Assembly (NCBI GenBank): GCA_015698045.1
Contig: BLAL01000196.1
Span: 868,001-932,000 of the forward strand
Length of the DNA stretch: 64,000 nucleotides
Source of the DNA: Rhizophagus clarus
Lineage: Eukaryota; Glomeromycota; Glomeromycetes; Glomerales; Glomeraceae
Reading direction: 5' to 3'
This document shows positions 21,633-32,476 of the stretch, piece after piece. Both the position numbers and the translations under genes were made by a program. The first letter of the stretch is position 1, and every line of letters begins with the position of its first letter. The notes beneath the pieces were generated by a model that did not search any database, was not told the DNA's origin, and saw only the letters and a list, made by a program, of their open reading frames with translations.

Positions 21633-22319
21633 TTATATTTCTTCTTTACTGCAGTCTTCACAAAGACCGTTTTCAGGTAACTTATTAAGATTTACAGGCA
21701 TTTGGTACTCTTTACATAAGGCAATGTTAAGTTCGGCAAGCCTTCTTAATTGTGCCTCTTGTTGTGTTTCTCTTTATCTTCTTTCAACAAATTGGCGTGT
21801 TTCTCTTTGTCTTCTTTTAACAAATTGGCGTGTTTCTCTTTGTCTTCTTTCAACAAATTGGCGTGTTTCTCTTTGTCTTCTTTCAATAAATTGGCATGTT
21901 TCTTCAACCCTTTGCCTATAGTCTGGATTAAGCCGATTCCGTTCAGCATAAAAGTTAACTCTTCTAAGTGCAACATCAATATGTTCAAGTCTTCTTTGAG
22001 TACCATATAAATATAATAGAGAAGAATAGGATTGCACAATTTCTACAAATCTTGGAAGAACAAGATAGTAATCTTCTATTATTTCATAAGCTCTTTGAAT
22101 TAAATAAAAATACGTTCTAGTCCTATATTGAACCATACGTCCAGTTTCTATATTAAGATAACTTTGCCTTGTTTCTGTAAGTAGAGGTGCTGTTGCTCTT
22201 CGAACCAATCCGCTATTAAGATAATCATATGCTTCTATAACTAGCTGATTGAATGTTGAACTGCCAACACAAATTGTTCTACCAGTCAATGGATTAATAG
22301 TATATCTATTAGCACTCAT
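21633..22319 (-). pseudogene. 2-cysteine-adaptor-like viral protein with RRQRETRQFVE repeats, one stop
   Basis: 228 codons from MSANRYTINPLTGRTICVG. The segment TINPLTGRTICVGSSTFNQLV matches the 2-cysteine adaptor motif (NP-TGR-I--G--Y/F--L) of poxvirus, asfarvirus and mimivirus proteins, although only one Cys is present. The middle is helical with many Tyr/Arg; then come four 11-residue repeats (21771-21905). After the stop (TAA 21774-21776) the frame continues to NLNKLPENGLCEDCSKEEI, giving a C-terminal Cys pair. Role unknown; in viruses the motif is joined to many partners. Confidence 0.68.
21771..21905 (-). repeat. 33-bp in-frame tandem repeat, about 4 units
   Basis: Each unit encodes an 11-residue block of the type RRQRETRQFVE. 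On the coding strand three units read AGACAAAGAG and the last reads AGATAAAGAG, so a C-to-T change made the stop. Confidence 0.9.
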
Positions 22320-22492
22320 CTTTTTTTATTAATACATTAGTATAGGCTATGTTCAATTATGATTTTTTCTAAAAATAAATAATACCTAGTGACAAAGTTA
22401 CTTAGTCATCAGCCTTTGTACAAAAAAATGAAAAATGCCTAGTGACAAAGTTACTTCGTCATCAGTCTTTATGCAAATTTTTAATAATAAAT
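22320..22492. other. Short duplicated spacer
   Basis: The phrase CTAGTGACAAAGTTACTTMGTCATCAG occurs twice in a row (22386 and 22438), each followed by a T-rich run; may hold 3' or 5' processing signals of the flanking minus-strand genes. Confidence 0.4.
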
Positions 22493-22915
22493 TTATGGCT
22501 TATTGCTAAGAAGTTCAGCTAATATATCTTCAGCTTCATTTTCATTAAGTTTACGTCTAGGTGGTACTTCCTTAGGAATATGATTATATAAATCATAGAC
22601 CTTTATAATTTTAAAAGCAAGATCTGGATTATGTAAATACTTTACTCGAATCATGGCAACCTTCTCAGCATGTGATTCTTTATTTGGCAATAATTTCTTA
22701 GCTGTATAATGAATATAACCTTCTGGATTGTTGGCAGATTCTATTTTCTTAATATAGTTTACGTGATTCTTTATAAGATAACTTTCTTTACTGTATCTAT
22801 CTCATAAACCTGCCAATATAACATTCTTTAAAGCTTCTATAATATCAGCCAAATACGTTTCATGCTTGATAAAACTAGGATGTTTGTTTGTGAATGGGAA
22901 TGAGTCGTGTTCCAT
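22493..22915 (-). pseudogene. Unrecognised 140-codon protein, one stop
   Basis: Starts MEHDSFPFTNKHPSF, is mostly helical and charged, and ends LNENEAEDILAELLSNKP. One TGA at 22802-22804 between VILAGL and DRYSKESY. No motif recognised. It lies between the polymerase and the 2C-adaptor gene on the same strand, so probably part of the same expression block. Confidence 0.5.
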
Positions 22916-22951
22916 TTTTTTATTATTACATCTAAAGAAAAAAATATTTAA

Positions 22952-24790
22952 TTACACAATCCATATTACTTGATTAGCATTTTTTACATGACACTCTTCT
23001 TCTTTTTCAAATTTTAGAGCTTTTAGAGTCTTAAATGCATCTTTAGAGCAGGTATAAAGAGGAGAGTTATTAACATCTTCTTCTAGAATGAACCCATCAG
23101 TATGAATACGCCTGACTTTATCCACATAGGGTTGTACCATTTCAGAAATAATCTTTCGACCATGTGCTAAAAGAAATGGAGCAATTCTTGGGTATTTATC
23201 TTTGAAGGGATTACCTGAATTCGTAAATTGGAATCTCCACTGATCCTCTCCTATTGGTACAATCGAGTCTAATACTTCATCATCTGGAAAATCAAAAGAC
23301 TTACTCAATGTTATAAGAGTCTTGTATGTTTTCTTTCTTTGGCAAAGTGCACCCCATAGTGTATTAAGAATTCTTTTAGCTACTTGGCTAGTGATACCAT
23401 CTTGATTTTTAATTTTAAAGAGAAAATCTACATACTCTCCAAAGATTACACTACCTCGAATTTGAGTTTCTTTTTCATAAATAAGAGCATTAGAAGCTCC
23501 ATCCTGAATTAATATAACTTGGAGACCAAGAGCTTTGGCACGTATAAGATCAATATGAGTATATACATTATGATAATTATATCGAAATAATGGAGTATCC
23601 TTCTTTTCAATACTTGCACAAAATATTCCAAAATGGCTATATTCTCGATGGTTAGTAAAGTCTTTTAAAATCTGAAACTTACCTTTATCGATAGGAAAGT
23701 TGAAAGCTGACTGCTAAATATTAGGATAAAGACTTGTTTTATCGTAACTTCTTCCATATCCTTTCCAGTTATTTTGTGCCCAGATAATCCCTCCCATCAT
23801 TGCTTTACTTATCCATTGTGCTTCAAGCACATCAAGAGGTTCATTAGCAGGAATACTCACACTTAATTTTTCGAATAGCCAAAGAGCCATTTTCTTTATA
23901 TTTCAATAAAGTAATGATATATCAATTAGAAGGCCTAGCTTTTTCATTTCCTGTAAAAAGGCATCTCGTTCAGCATTAATTCTGATATATGCTTTTTTCA
24001 ATGATTCTTGACGTTTAGCTAAAATAAAAGAGTAGAATTTGCTAAACTTAAGTTTTTGAAATTGCTGGACGGTAATAGACTTGATCTCCTTTCCATTATA
24101 TAAAAGAACAGTATTTTTTACATCATTCTCCTGATAAGTTATAGGCTTTTTTGGCCTTTTACATTCAAAGCTGGGATGTTTTCTATCTGGATTGAGTACG
24201 AGAGAATAGTATCCATTAGTGAGAATAAGGGTTATTCTTCTTTGTGCTGGACTCTTAGAAATATAAATATGATCACCTACTACATTGATAGCAATACTTT
24301 AAGCTAAACATTCTATTTTTTCAATACAGGCAATTGGAATAGGATCATCTCGTGCCAAATTTATATAATCTTTAATGTACTCAGGCTTTTCAATACTTTG
24401 AGGCATATTCGAATAAGAGCCATAAGCCATTTTTAAGCACTGATAAAGGCAATCATTTGTATCGCCACATCCACCTGATACCACTGGCAAATCTCTCATA
24501 TAAATGATAAAGTTATCAAACCACTCTGGATCACCTATATTATCAGGCATTTGGCTCTCATCATAGTGGTCAAGTAAGGAGAAAAGATTTGCGTCATCTT
24601 CATTAGTAGTCCAGCAACCTGGCTTCCAATTCTCATAAGGAAGTAAGATTTAAAACTGTTTGCCTGGATATTGGGCTTTAAGTTTTTGATCAAGATTTGC
24701 AATTCTTTCTCTAGAGAACTGTCGGCCACTAAATTTAACTTCTATGATATCTGGCCTATTTGGTAAATGACGAACTAGTCTTGAAAACAT
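22952..24790 (-). pseudogene. Compact family B DNA polymerase, four in-frame stops
   Basis: 612 codons in one continuous frame. Motif A YDKTSLYPNI (D350), motif B AKRILNTLWGAL (K472), motif C RRIHTDGFI (D565) in correct order and spacing. In motif C the first Asp of the usual DTD is His; the second is kept. The protein-primed group (DNA_pol_B_2) is the closest style. The N-terminal 300 residues (MFSRLVRHLPNRPDIIEV...) contain GGCGDTNDCLYQCL, a Cys-rich block resembling a papain/OTU-like or host-specific domain; I see no clear DxE/NxxxF/YxxxD exonuclease set. Stops: TAA 24650, TAA 24299, TGA 23903, TAG 23714. Would copy the element's DNA. Confidence 0.85.
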
Positions 24791-24865
24791 TTTTTTGAAA
24801 TATATAGTATTTATTTAATTACTAATTTTTCATTACTATATTTGAAAAAATAAAATAACTAGCTC

Positions 24866-27243
24866 TTATAATTGATTAATATTATCAAATAAGCCATCAT
24901 CAGATAAGCCATCATTATAATCTGATTCGTATTCCTCACCATTGGACTCCATACATTCACGTTCATTTATTTGGCTATGGTATTCTATTATTTTTGGTTG
25001 TAATTTTGCAACTTTATAGCCAGAAGGAAGTTCTACAAATATAGTTTTCTTATTCCCATTGTATCTTCTTAGATAGTCAGCAAGTTCTACGCATTTTATG
25101 CTCCTATTCACATTATCATTGTATTTGAGCTATTCTTTTAGCTTATCTATAGCATCACCAAATTTGACGATATATAGGTTATCTCTTCTTATAATCTTAT
25201 CAAATTCTTCCAATTCGGCTAAGAGGATATCCCAGTTATAGGAGTCATCTTCGTCTATATATTTAGCCCAGCATTCTTTAGCTATGGAATATAGCTCATC
25301 TATCATTTCATCACGAGAATTCTTGTACCAGGGCTTTATGTTGTCATATTTATGTTTATCTATCTATTCCCAATATTTGGCAGTATTCATTTTAAGCATG
25401 GGATCTGAATCAACTTTTTGAACTGGCTTTGATATTTCTTGTGATATAGACGGTTCAGCTGGTATACAAGGACCAGGTATTCTGTATGGTTTTGGCTTTA
25501 TCTCTGGTTCTTGCTCTGGGTTTTACTTTACCTCTGATTCTTATTCTGACTTAGCCGAAGGTGGTATAAGAATATTTAGTTCTGTTATGAAGTTATCTAT
25601 TAGGTTTTCAACAGATTCTGGAGCGATAGGTTCAGATAGTATCAATGAAGAAGTCGCTTCACCTTTTCAGTCTGATGATACTTCTACCTTTAGATGTGAT
25701 GGTTTTGGAGGAACTGGAGGTGGACTTTTCATTTGCTTATTTGGTATATCTACTCCAATTTGTACTAAGAACTGATTGAGAGCTTTAGAATCAGATACAG
25801 ATTTTTTAGGAATATTAATCTCCTTGATATCAATCTTATCAATTTCATGAATCCAGTTATTATTAAGATATTTCTCGTATAAAGTCTTTCTAGATAAATT
25901 GTAAACTCTAGTGCGCTTTCCATTAATATAAACTAAGTTGCTAATCATATTTAGCTCATTTGATAATATTCTTGTAACTACAACTTTAGATAAGGGTGTA
26001 ATATTTCTATTTCCACAGTAGCTTGTATAGGTGGCATATAATATATGAACTGGTAAGCATGTAGTCGTATAATCAGCTTCTGCTATATACGTCTCCTTTA
26101 TAAATTGAAATAATGGTGGAAGAGTAGATACGATATGCTCTTGCTTAGATGCAGTCATAAGAGGTGGGTTGCCATTAAAATCTGGATATTTATCAGCAAT
26201 AACTTTTAAGTAAGCATAGAAGGCCTCACCCACCCCTTGATATTTCATTGCATCACCTAACTGTTTAAAATATTGCAAATCTCCTGTTCGAGCAGGTAAG
26301 ATATCTAGGAAAACTGTTCATCTATCGTCATTTTTAACTCTGAGAGCATTTTCATTAGTAAGAACGATAGTAAACATAAAATTTTTATATTGGGTAGATG
26401 TTTTATATTTTTCATGGATTTCAATAGTATCACTAGTAACTTTATCTTTGAGAGCACAATATAATGAATTCCATTGGCTTTTTTCTGTTGGCATTTCTTC
26501 AAGTAAAAGAAGTACTTTACCTAATATTTGCCCATTAAAACTGCCTAAAATCGTTTGAGAATCACTTGTTTTATAAACTAGCTGAGTACCTAAAACATAA
26601 CGCTGAATAAAATCAGTTATAATACCTTTACCCCAACCTTGACTGGATTTAAGATAAAGAATCAAATACATTTTTCTACCAGTAGCCATGCCAGCAAACC
26701 ATTTGATAATGTATTCAGTTACATTCCAATCTCCTGAACACCAGACATCCCAAATATGAGTAAATATGATTTTGATTGCCTGATGGATGTTGGCTGAAAA
26801 GTTTGCTAAAGGACGTAATTGGTGTAAGAACCCTGGAAAAATATTAAGATAGAGTTGACCTTGAATTTTATAAATACATTGTTTTGCAGGATCACAAGTT
26901 GCTACACATGTTAAAGAATTATCATATATAAACCATTTGGCAATATTAAATTTTATCTTCGTTAGAGGCTGTTCAGAATTAGATTGCTTAAAGAAGGTTT
27001 TAGTTATAGGGCGAATGAGCATACTAATATTTTTCATGGGAATATGCTCAAAATTCTTAATATCAGGTCGCCACATAAATATACTATGTGGATTGGAACA
27101 GAGAATGAAGTAACTGCAAATATATCGCTTTGTTTTTGTAATATTATCTAAACTGTTCGCTCTCTGATAAGCCGTTTTAGTATATCAATACTGTATGCTT
27201 CTTTAGATTCACCGAATTTTGAGATTACTACTTGGTTATTCAT
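24866..27243 (-). pseudogene. SF3 (D5-like) replicative helicase with long C-terminal extension, disrupted
   Basis: Begins MNNQVVISKFGESKEAYS at 27243; one frame change in the first 40 codons leads into the main frame (…NPHSIFMWRPDIKNF). SF3 core: Walker A LKSSQGWGKGII (about 26622-26655), Walker B KVLLLLEEMP, motif C region with FTIVLTNEN followed by RVKNDDR, typical of the D5/virophage type. Then a winged-helix-like segment (SKVVVTRILSNELN, YNLSRKTLYEKYL), a Pro-rich linker (SPPPVPPKP) and an acidic C-terminus. In-frame stops: TGA 26318, TGA 25667, TAA 25541, TAA 25523, TAG 25364, TAG 25130, and a TGA near the N-terminus. No primase motif identified. Confidence 0.82.
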
Positions 27244-27314
27244 TGTTAGTTAAATACTTTAGTAGAAGTTTTGTTTAATTTATTTTTTTTTTATTACCTA
27301 TATATTGACTATGC

Positions 27315-27872
27315 TTAATTACAATTTTTTTTTTGGTATATTTGTATGCTATTTAGGGGTATAGCCACCTCTGAGGTTAATACATCTAGGTACGAGTAAG
27401 TAACAATATGGGAAACTGGTATGAGAACTAGTATGAGGAATATATATAGGAATTTATACTAGGTAATAGGGTATTTTTCATATATCGTATTGGGTTTGGT
27501 GAGGCATTTGGGTATGTTCTTGTGAACGGAACAGATGGAACAGATCAGATACCCCAAAATAAAAAATATTTCTGGGAATAATCGGTCTGATTATTTTTTT
27601 TATTTATCTGTTCCATCTGTTCCATGTCCTTATTTCTTTTTTATTCTTTGTTTTATCTTGTTCTTAGTATGTTTATATAGAACAGATATATAGAACAGAT
27701 GGAACAGATGGGTAGGTATGGTATGGATAGGGTTTTATCTATGGTATTATTAGAGACGCATCGTAAAGGCGCTGGGAGGTTAACTGGATAGGAGATCTGG
27801 TATGAGATCCCCGCAAAGGGGGGATGTATATGGAGGCTTCAGCTACCGCTACTGAAGGATAGCCCTGATGAC
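27315..27872. repeat. Right terminal inverted repeat
   Basis: Reverse complement of the left repeat; outer end reads GGATAGCCCTGATGAC. The helicase start codon lies just inside it (27243). Confidence 0.9.
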
Positions 27873-27877
27873 GTAAA
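27873..27877. other. Target site duplication, right (GTAAA)
   Basis: Exact copy of 14256-14260. Confidence 0.8.
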
Positions 27878-28261
27878 GTTACAAAAAAAAAATACCAAAA
27901 CTAATGGTCTCAGCCTTTCTGCTCATAAAATTGAAAAAAAAATGCCAGAACTAATGGTCCCAGCAGGATTTCAAATAATACTAATATAACTCACATACAG
28001 GTTTGCGTAGAGTTTATATGAAATTACTTTTTAAACCTACAAATTGAGTTTGCGTAGATCAGTCAATTTGGGAGTAACTCATATATTATGTTTGCGTAGA
28101 GTTTATAATAGATATACATGGATTTATTTTTAAAAAATACTAATTTCAGTAAATTAAATTACTCGGTATTTACCAAAATTTATTTTATTTTATTTATTTT
28201 TTCACTTTTTTTCAGTATTTTATACCAAATTTATTTATTTTTATTATTCATTTTCAGTTTT

Positions 28262-29150
28262 TAATACCCTAATTCCAAAAGTCTGGTCGTGTTTTTTGCC
28301 TGGCAACATTACAAAAAATAAAATAAAATAATTAATTAGTTAAAAAAATGAACAATGATAGACACCTCACCCTCCCTCCCTTATCTTAATTTCAAAAGTC
28401 CGGTCATGCTTTTTGTCTGGCAACACTACAAATAAAAATAAAAAATAATTAATTAATTAGTTAAAAAAAACACTGAAAAACACTTCCTACCCTCCCTTAC
28501 CTTAATTTCAAAAGTCTGATCGTGCTTTTCGTCTGGCAACACTACAAAAAATAAAAAAAAAATAATTAATTAATTAGTTAAAAAAAATTACCGAAAAACA
28601 CTTCCCCCACTCTCCCTCACCTTAATTCCAAAAATCCAGTCATGCTTTTCGTCTGGCAACACTACAAAAAAATAAAAAAAAAGTTAATACTTAATTAATT
28701 AAAAAAAAAACAACAAAACACCTCTCCCAACCCCCTCTCCCTTACCTTAATTCCAAAAGTCTGGTCATGCCTTTCGTCTGGCAATACTACAAAAAATAAA
28801 AATAAAAAATAAATAATTAATTAGTTAAAAAAAATACCGAAAAACACTTCCCCACCCTCCCTTACCTTAATTCCAAAAGTCCAGTCATATTTTTCGTCTG
28901 GTAACACTACAAAAAGTAAAAAAAAGTTAATACTTAATTAATTAAAAAAAAATAACGAAACACCTCCCCCAACCTTCCCTTACCTTAATTCCAAAAGTCT
29001 GGTCGTGCTTTTCGTCTGGCAACACTACAAATAAAAATAAAAAATAATTAATTAATTAGTTAAAAAAAAAATACTGAAAAACACTTCCTACCCTCCCTTA
29101 CCTTAATTCCAAAAATCTGGTCATACTTTTCATCTAGCAACACCACAAAA
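28262..29150. repeat. 119-bp minisatellite, 8 units
   Basis: Units start at about 28270, 28387, 28503, 28622, 28746, 28865, 28985 and 29103 with CTTAATTCCAAAAGTCTGG, then GTCTGGCAACACTACAAAAA, an A-rich block with TTAATTAATTAGTTAAAA, and a CCC-rich end (ACTTCCCCACCCTCCC). Belongs to the older TIR element that hosts the virus-like element. In the 5' part (27990-28110) the shorter phrase GTTTGCGTAGAGTTTATA repeats three times. Confidence 0.9.
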
Positions 29151-29590
29151 ATAAACTGATAAATAATTAAAAAAAAATCAGATATTCAGATTATCTGATT
29201 AGATCGGTAAGTTACATGACCCTGCCTTTATATTGAATAATTTGTTATAGTGTTAACGGCGTTTTGTATTATAAAATCACAAAAAAAAATGCCAGAACTA
29301 TTGGTACCAGTGTTTTTTACATATAAATTGTAAAAAATTGCCAAGCTTGATCTGGCTCATAAGCTGGCTTGAGCTTTTCAAGCTAAGCCCACTGCCAGCT
29401 TGAGTTTATCAAGCCAAGCCTAATACCTGACTCAAGCTTTTTCAAGCTGGCTTGTGAGCCACCAAGCTAATTTAATCATGGCTTGGCTTGGCTCAGCTTG
29501 AAAAGCTTGAGCCAGCTTGCAAGTTGGCTCAGCTTATGCGGAGCTTTAATTATGAGTTGTATCAGTAATGTCTGGGGTCTTATTAAGACT

Positions 29591-31742
29591 TATAAAATAA
29601 TAATAATTAATAATAATAACTCAAAGTCAACCTTAATTAGAGATTAATACGTATTAGCTAAATTTAAAATAAATTTTCCAACTACATCCCCCCCCTCCCT
29701 TTCTTATTTGAATTATTAAATAAATCTCTAAAAAGTAAAGTTATATCAAACTGCTAAAATATTATTCCACATTTCAATTATATATTAAATTAAAATTAAA
29801 ATCTAAAATCAAAATATTTCAATTTGAGAAGATCAAAAGTCAAAATTAAAGTCAAAATAGTCAAAATTACGTCATAGTTATATAATTTTTATAATTACTG
29901 TATAATTTAATACCAAATTTTAAACATAAATAACTTTGTCAATATTGATAGTATAAATATACAACACATATCATTAGAACCCTTTCGATAAGCTGAATCC
30001 AAACATATAAAGATCATAAAAATTGAATCACTGGATGCAAAGATCATTAACTTTAAATTTAATATTATTATTTACTATAAAAATCATATAACTATGATGT
30101 AATTTTGACTATTCTGACTTTTGGAAAGGCTCAGGTCAAAATCATTTTAACTATTTTGATCATTTTAAAAGTTAAAATTAACTAATTTTAGTTTCATGTA
30201 TAATTCTAATACTTTTAGTTTTTTAAAACTATTAAGAAAAAAAAGATTAAAAGCTAAAATATAGATAAATAAGAAACAAAAAATTAAAAAAAAGTCATTA
30301 ATACTTTCAGAAACTATTAAGAAAAACTGAAAAAAAATAGTAAAATATTAAACTGCTACTTTTACATCTCCTATTTTACTTTAGAGTTAGAATATCAGCC
30401 TATTGGCTAATCATTTATCTGATCCTAATAAAATTTTACTTATTCCTAATTAGGTCGCACCAAACCAATTTTCTGTTTAACATAACAAGGTTAAGATTTT
30501 TTAGAGAAGGGATTTAATAACTGAAAACATGACTAGAATGGTCAAAATTAAATATTCATTGAATACTTAAAAAATTATGGTCTAATTAAAAAATTTCTTT
30601 TAATTCCAGTCTAAATTATATATTGAAAAAATATTTTAAAAATTGAAAAAGAAAGGGGAGAGGATTATGTTAAATAAAGTATTGGATTTGAACGGCCTTA
30701 GCCTAATACTTATATTGTATATTTTTTATAAATATCTTCTAGACAAAAAAAAACTTATACTTCTAATTAAAAAAAAAAAACTTTAACTAACAATTTTGCT
30801 TTATCTATTTTTATACTTTTAAAACATATAATATTAATAAAAAGTTTCTTTCAAGAGTATTTAAGATCAAACTATCCAGACACAAGTTTTACAAAATCTC
30901 AAAAATATAAAGAGAACTTGAAGCAAGTAATTATAAATTATATCCTTAGTAAAGTTCATATCAAACCAGTAGTTCTATTAAAACTTAGTATTTTTAAATT
31001 GAATAAGTTTTAACAAGTCTAAAAAAAGGAAAATGTTATTTAAAAAGAACCTAAAAAATTAAAAGGTTAAGCTTTTCTTTAATGTTCTTTAGCTAAAAAA
31101 ATGGCTAAAAGTTCTGCAAGTAAAAAATATAATTAATTTTTTTAAAAATTTATTTTCAGTTTATTAATTTACTAAAAATAATTAATAATATATTTTAGAT
31201 AATTAAACTTATTAAACTAAAATTTTTAATGTTTAAAAATTATAAATTATTTTTAAAAACTTAATAAATAATGAAAAAAAATTTCTTAATTTACTAATAC
31301 TAGTGTACAAAATATATATTATATAACTATTATTTATTATTTTATATTATACTTCTCTTTTTCATTTTTTTATAAGTATTCTAATAATTTGAATTTTTTT
31401 ATTATACTTCTAATTTTTTATAATTCTGATTAGAATATTAAAAATGATTATATTAGATTATTATACAATACAAATTTTTCTTTTTAAAAGAATGATTAAA
31501 CCAAATTTGATTACATGATTTTTTGCAATTTATTATTCTTTCTATTATACTTCAATTTTCCATTTTTATTATTTATCTTAAAAACTTAAAATCTTTTTAG
31601 TATGTGAAAACCATTTGACTAGGATTAGCCATTGGCCATTTAGCCAATTGACTATAGCCAAAATGGCCAAGTTTAATTTTTAACTAGCCAAAAATTGACC
31701 AAAATATTTATATATTTAAATAAGATAATCAAATAAAAATTT
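29591..31742. other. AT-rich spacer
   Basis: Very AT-rich. No frame with recognisable content. A small cluster of GGCCA/TGGCCA palindromes lies at 31618-31680. Confidence 0.5.
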
Positions 31743-32476
31743 ATATGATCCAGTGTAAAAAAGTTGATACACCAATATGTTAATAGCAAAAAATTTTTTT
31801 TAAAAAATTAAGGTAAATATTTAAATAATTTTATTTATAATTTAAGGTTTAAGATAGGTTTTAATATTGATTTTATTAAAATTTTAAGTTTATACAAAAA
31901 TTTTTATTAATCATCAACTTTTTTAACTTCAAAATCTTCATAATTACTATTGATTAATAATATGCTATCTTTATATTATTTCACTTTATCAATGCATTTT
32001 TTTGACCTAACTATAATTTTAAAGATGATAGTTTGTCTTTAATTACTACTATAATTTTTTGAAGTATTAATACTAACTAATAATAATTATGTGGCCAATC
32101 TCTTTTTTTGATTAATCATGACTTTTTATAGTAAGAATATATTTTTATTATATTAACAACTGTGTGCACAACTGTTATCTCTCTAATGTCAAGAACTGTA
32201 GCAATCTTCTTACGTAATAGCAATCCCTGATGTTGCTTTTAGCATTATCAATTATCTAAAAAATATTAAAGAATATGAATAAACATCTTTTTTTTATTAC
32301 TAGTTAGAAAGCTTTGGTCATATTTTAAGTTATCTATGGAGAAAAAAAAAGGCATATTTTATTAATAAAATTAAAGCTTGAACCTGTTTCTACTTTCTAT
32401 ATAATTTATATACTCATATGATTTAATTATCAATTTTTATGTAATAAAATATTAATTTTTTTGCACTAGACCATAT
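31743..32476. mobile_element. Decayed Tc1/mariner-like element
   Basis: Ends are inverted: TATATGATCCAGTGTAAAAA at 31743 and its counterpart TATATGGTCTAGTGCAAAAA read on the minus strand from 32476. On the minus strand near 32130-32230 a helix-turn-helix-like remnant (LRKKIATVLDIREITVVH) fits the N-terminus of a Tc1 transposase. The rest is eroded. Confidence 0.45.

Larger units (their letters stand above)
14261..27872. mobile_element. Polinton/large-DNA-virus-like element with Gag and retropepsin in place of jelly-roll capsid genes
   Basis: 13,612 bp, bounded by about 557-bp inverted repeats and a 5-bp duplication. Gene order: zinc ribbon (-), chromodomain integrase (+), acidic protein (+), Gag-retropepsin (-), packaging ATPase (+), winged-helix-like protein (-), 2-cysteine-adaptor protein (-), unknown (-), family B DNA polymerase (-), SF3 helicase (-). 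Every gene carries stops or frameshifts, so this copy is dead, but all domains are readable. By my count there are about 28 in-frame stops (10 TAA, 8 TAG, 10 TGA) and about 7 frameshifts. G+C is visibly higher than in the flanks, which suggests a different origin or age from the surrounding DNA. Integrase, PolB, ATPase and TIRs are Polinton features; SF3 helicase, zinc ribbon and 2C adaptor are seen in nucleocytoplasmic viruses and virophages. Confidence 0.85.
13743..29590. mobile_element. Older TIR element, split by the virus-like element
   Basis: Left end at about 13743 (AAGACAGGACCCCAGACATTACT) and right end at about 29590 are inverted copies (AGTAATGTCTGGGGTC at 29570-29585). A second inverted pair lies inside: AAAGCTCCGCATGAGCC at 14034 against GGCTCAGC..TATGCGGAGCTTT at 29526-29548, each followed by about 200 bp of AGCTTGGCT/TGAGCC-rich sequence. 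The left side has about 250 bp more between the two pairs than the right. Without the inserted element it would be about 2.2 kb. The same GGACCCCA-type terminus occurs on a small MITE at 38482. No coding capacity seen. Confidence 0.6.

Noticed and set aside
22952..23308. Stand-alone small protein MSKSFDFPDDEVLD
   Set aside because: It is the C-terminal part of the polymerase; the frame is continuous with motifs A and B upstream.
14814..27243. Alternative genetic code (TAA/TAG read as Gln) to explain in-frame stops
   Set aside because: The natural ends of these genes also use TAA and TAG, TGA occurs as often as TAA among the breaks, one repeat unit shows CAA and TAA side by side, and host genes use the standard code.
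28262..29150. CRISPR-like array
   Set aside because: Units are contiguous 119-bp tandem repeats without unique spacers, in a eukaryotic context with no cas genes.
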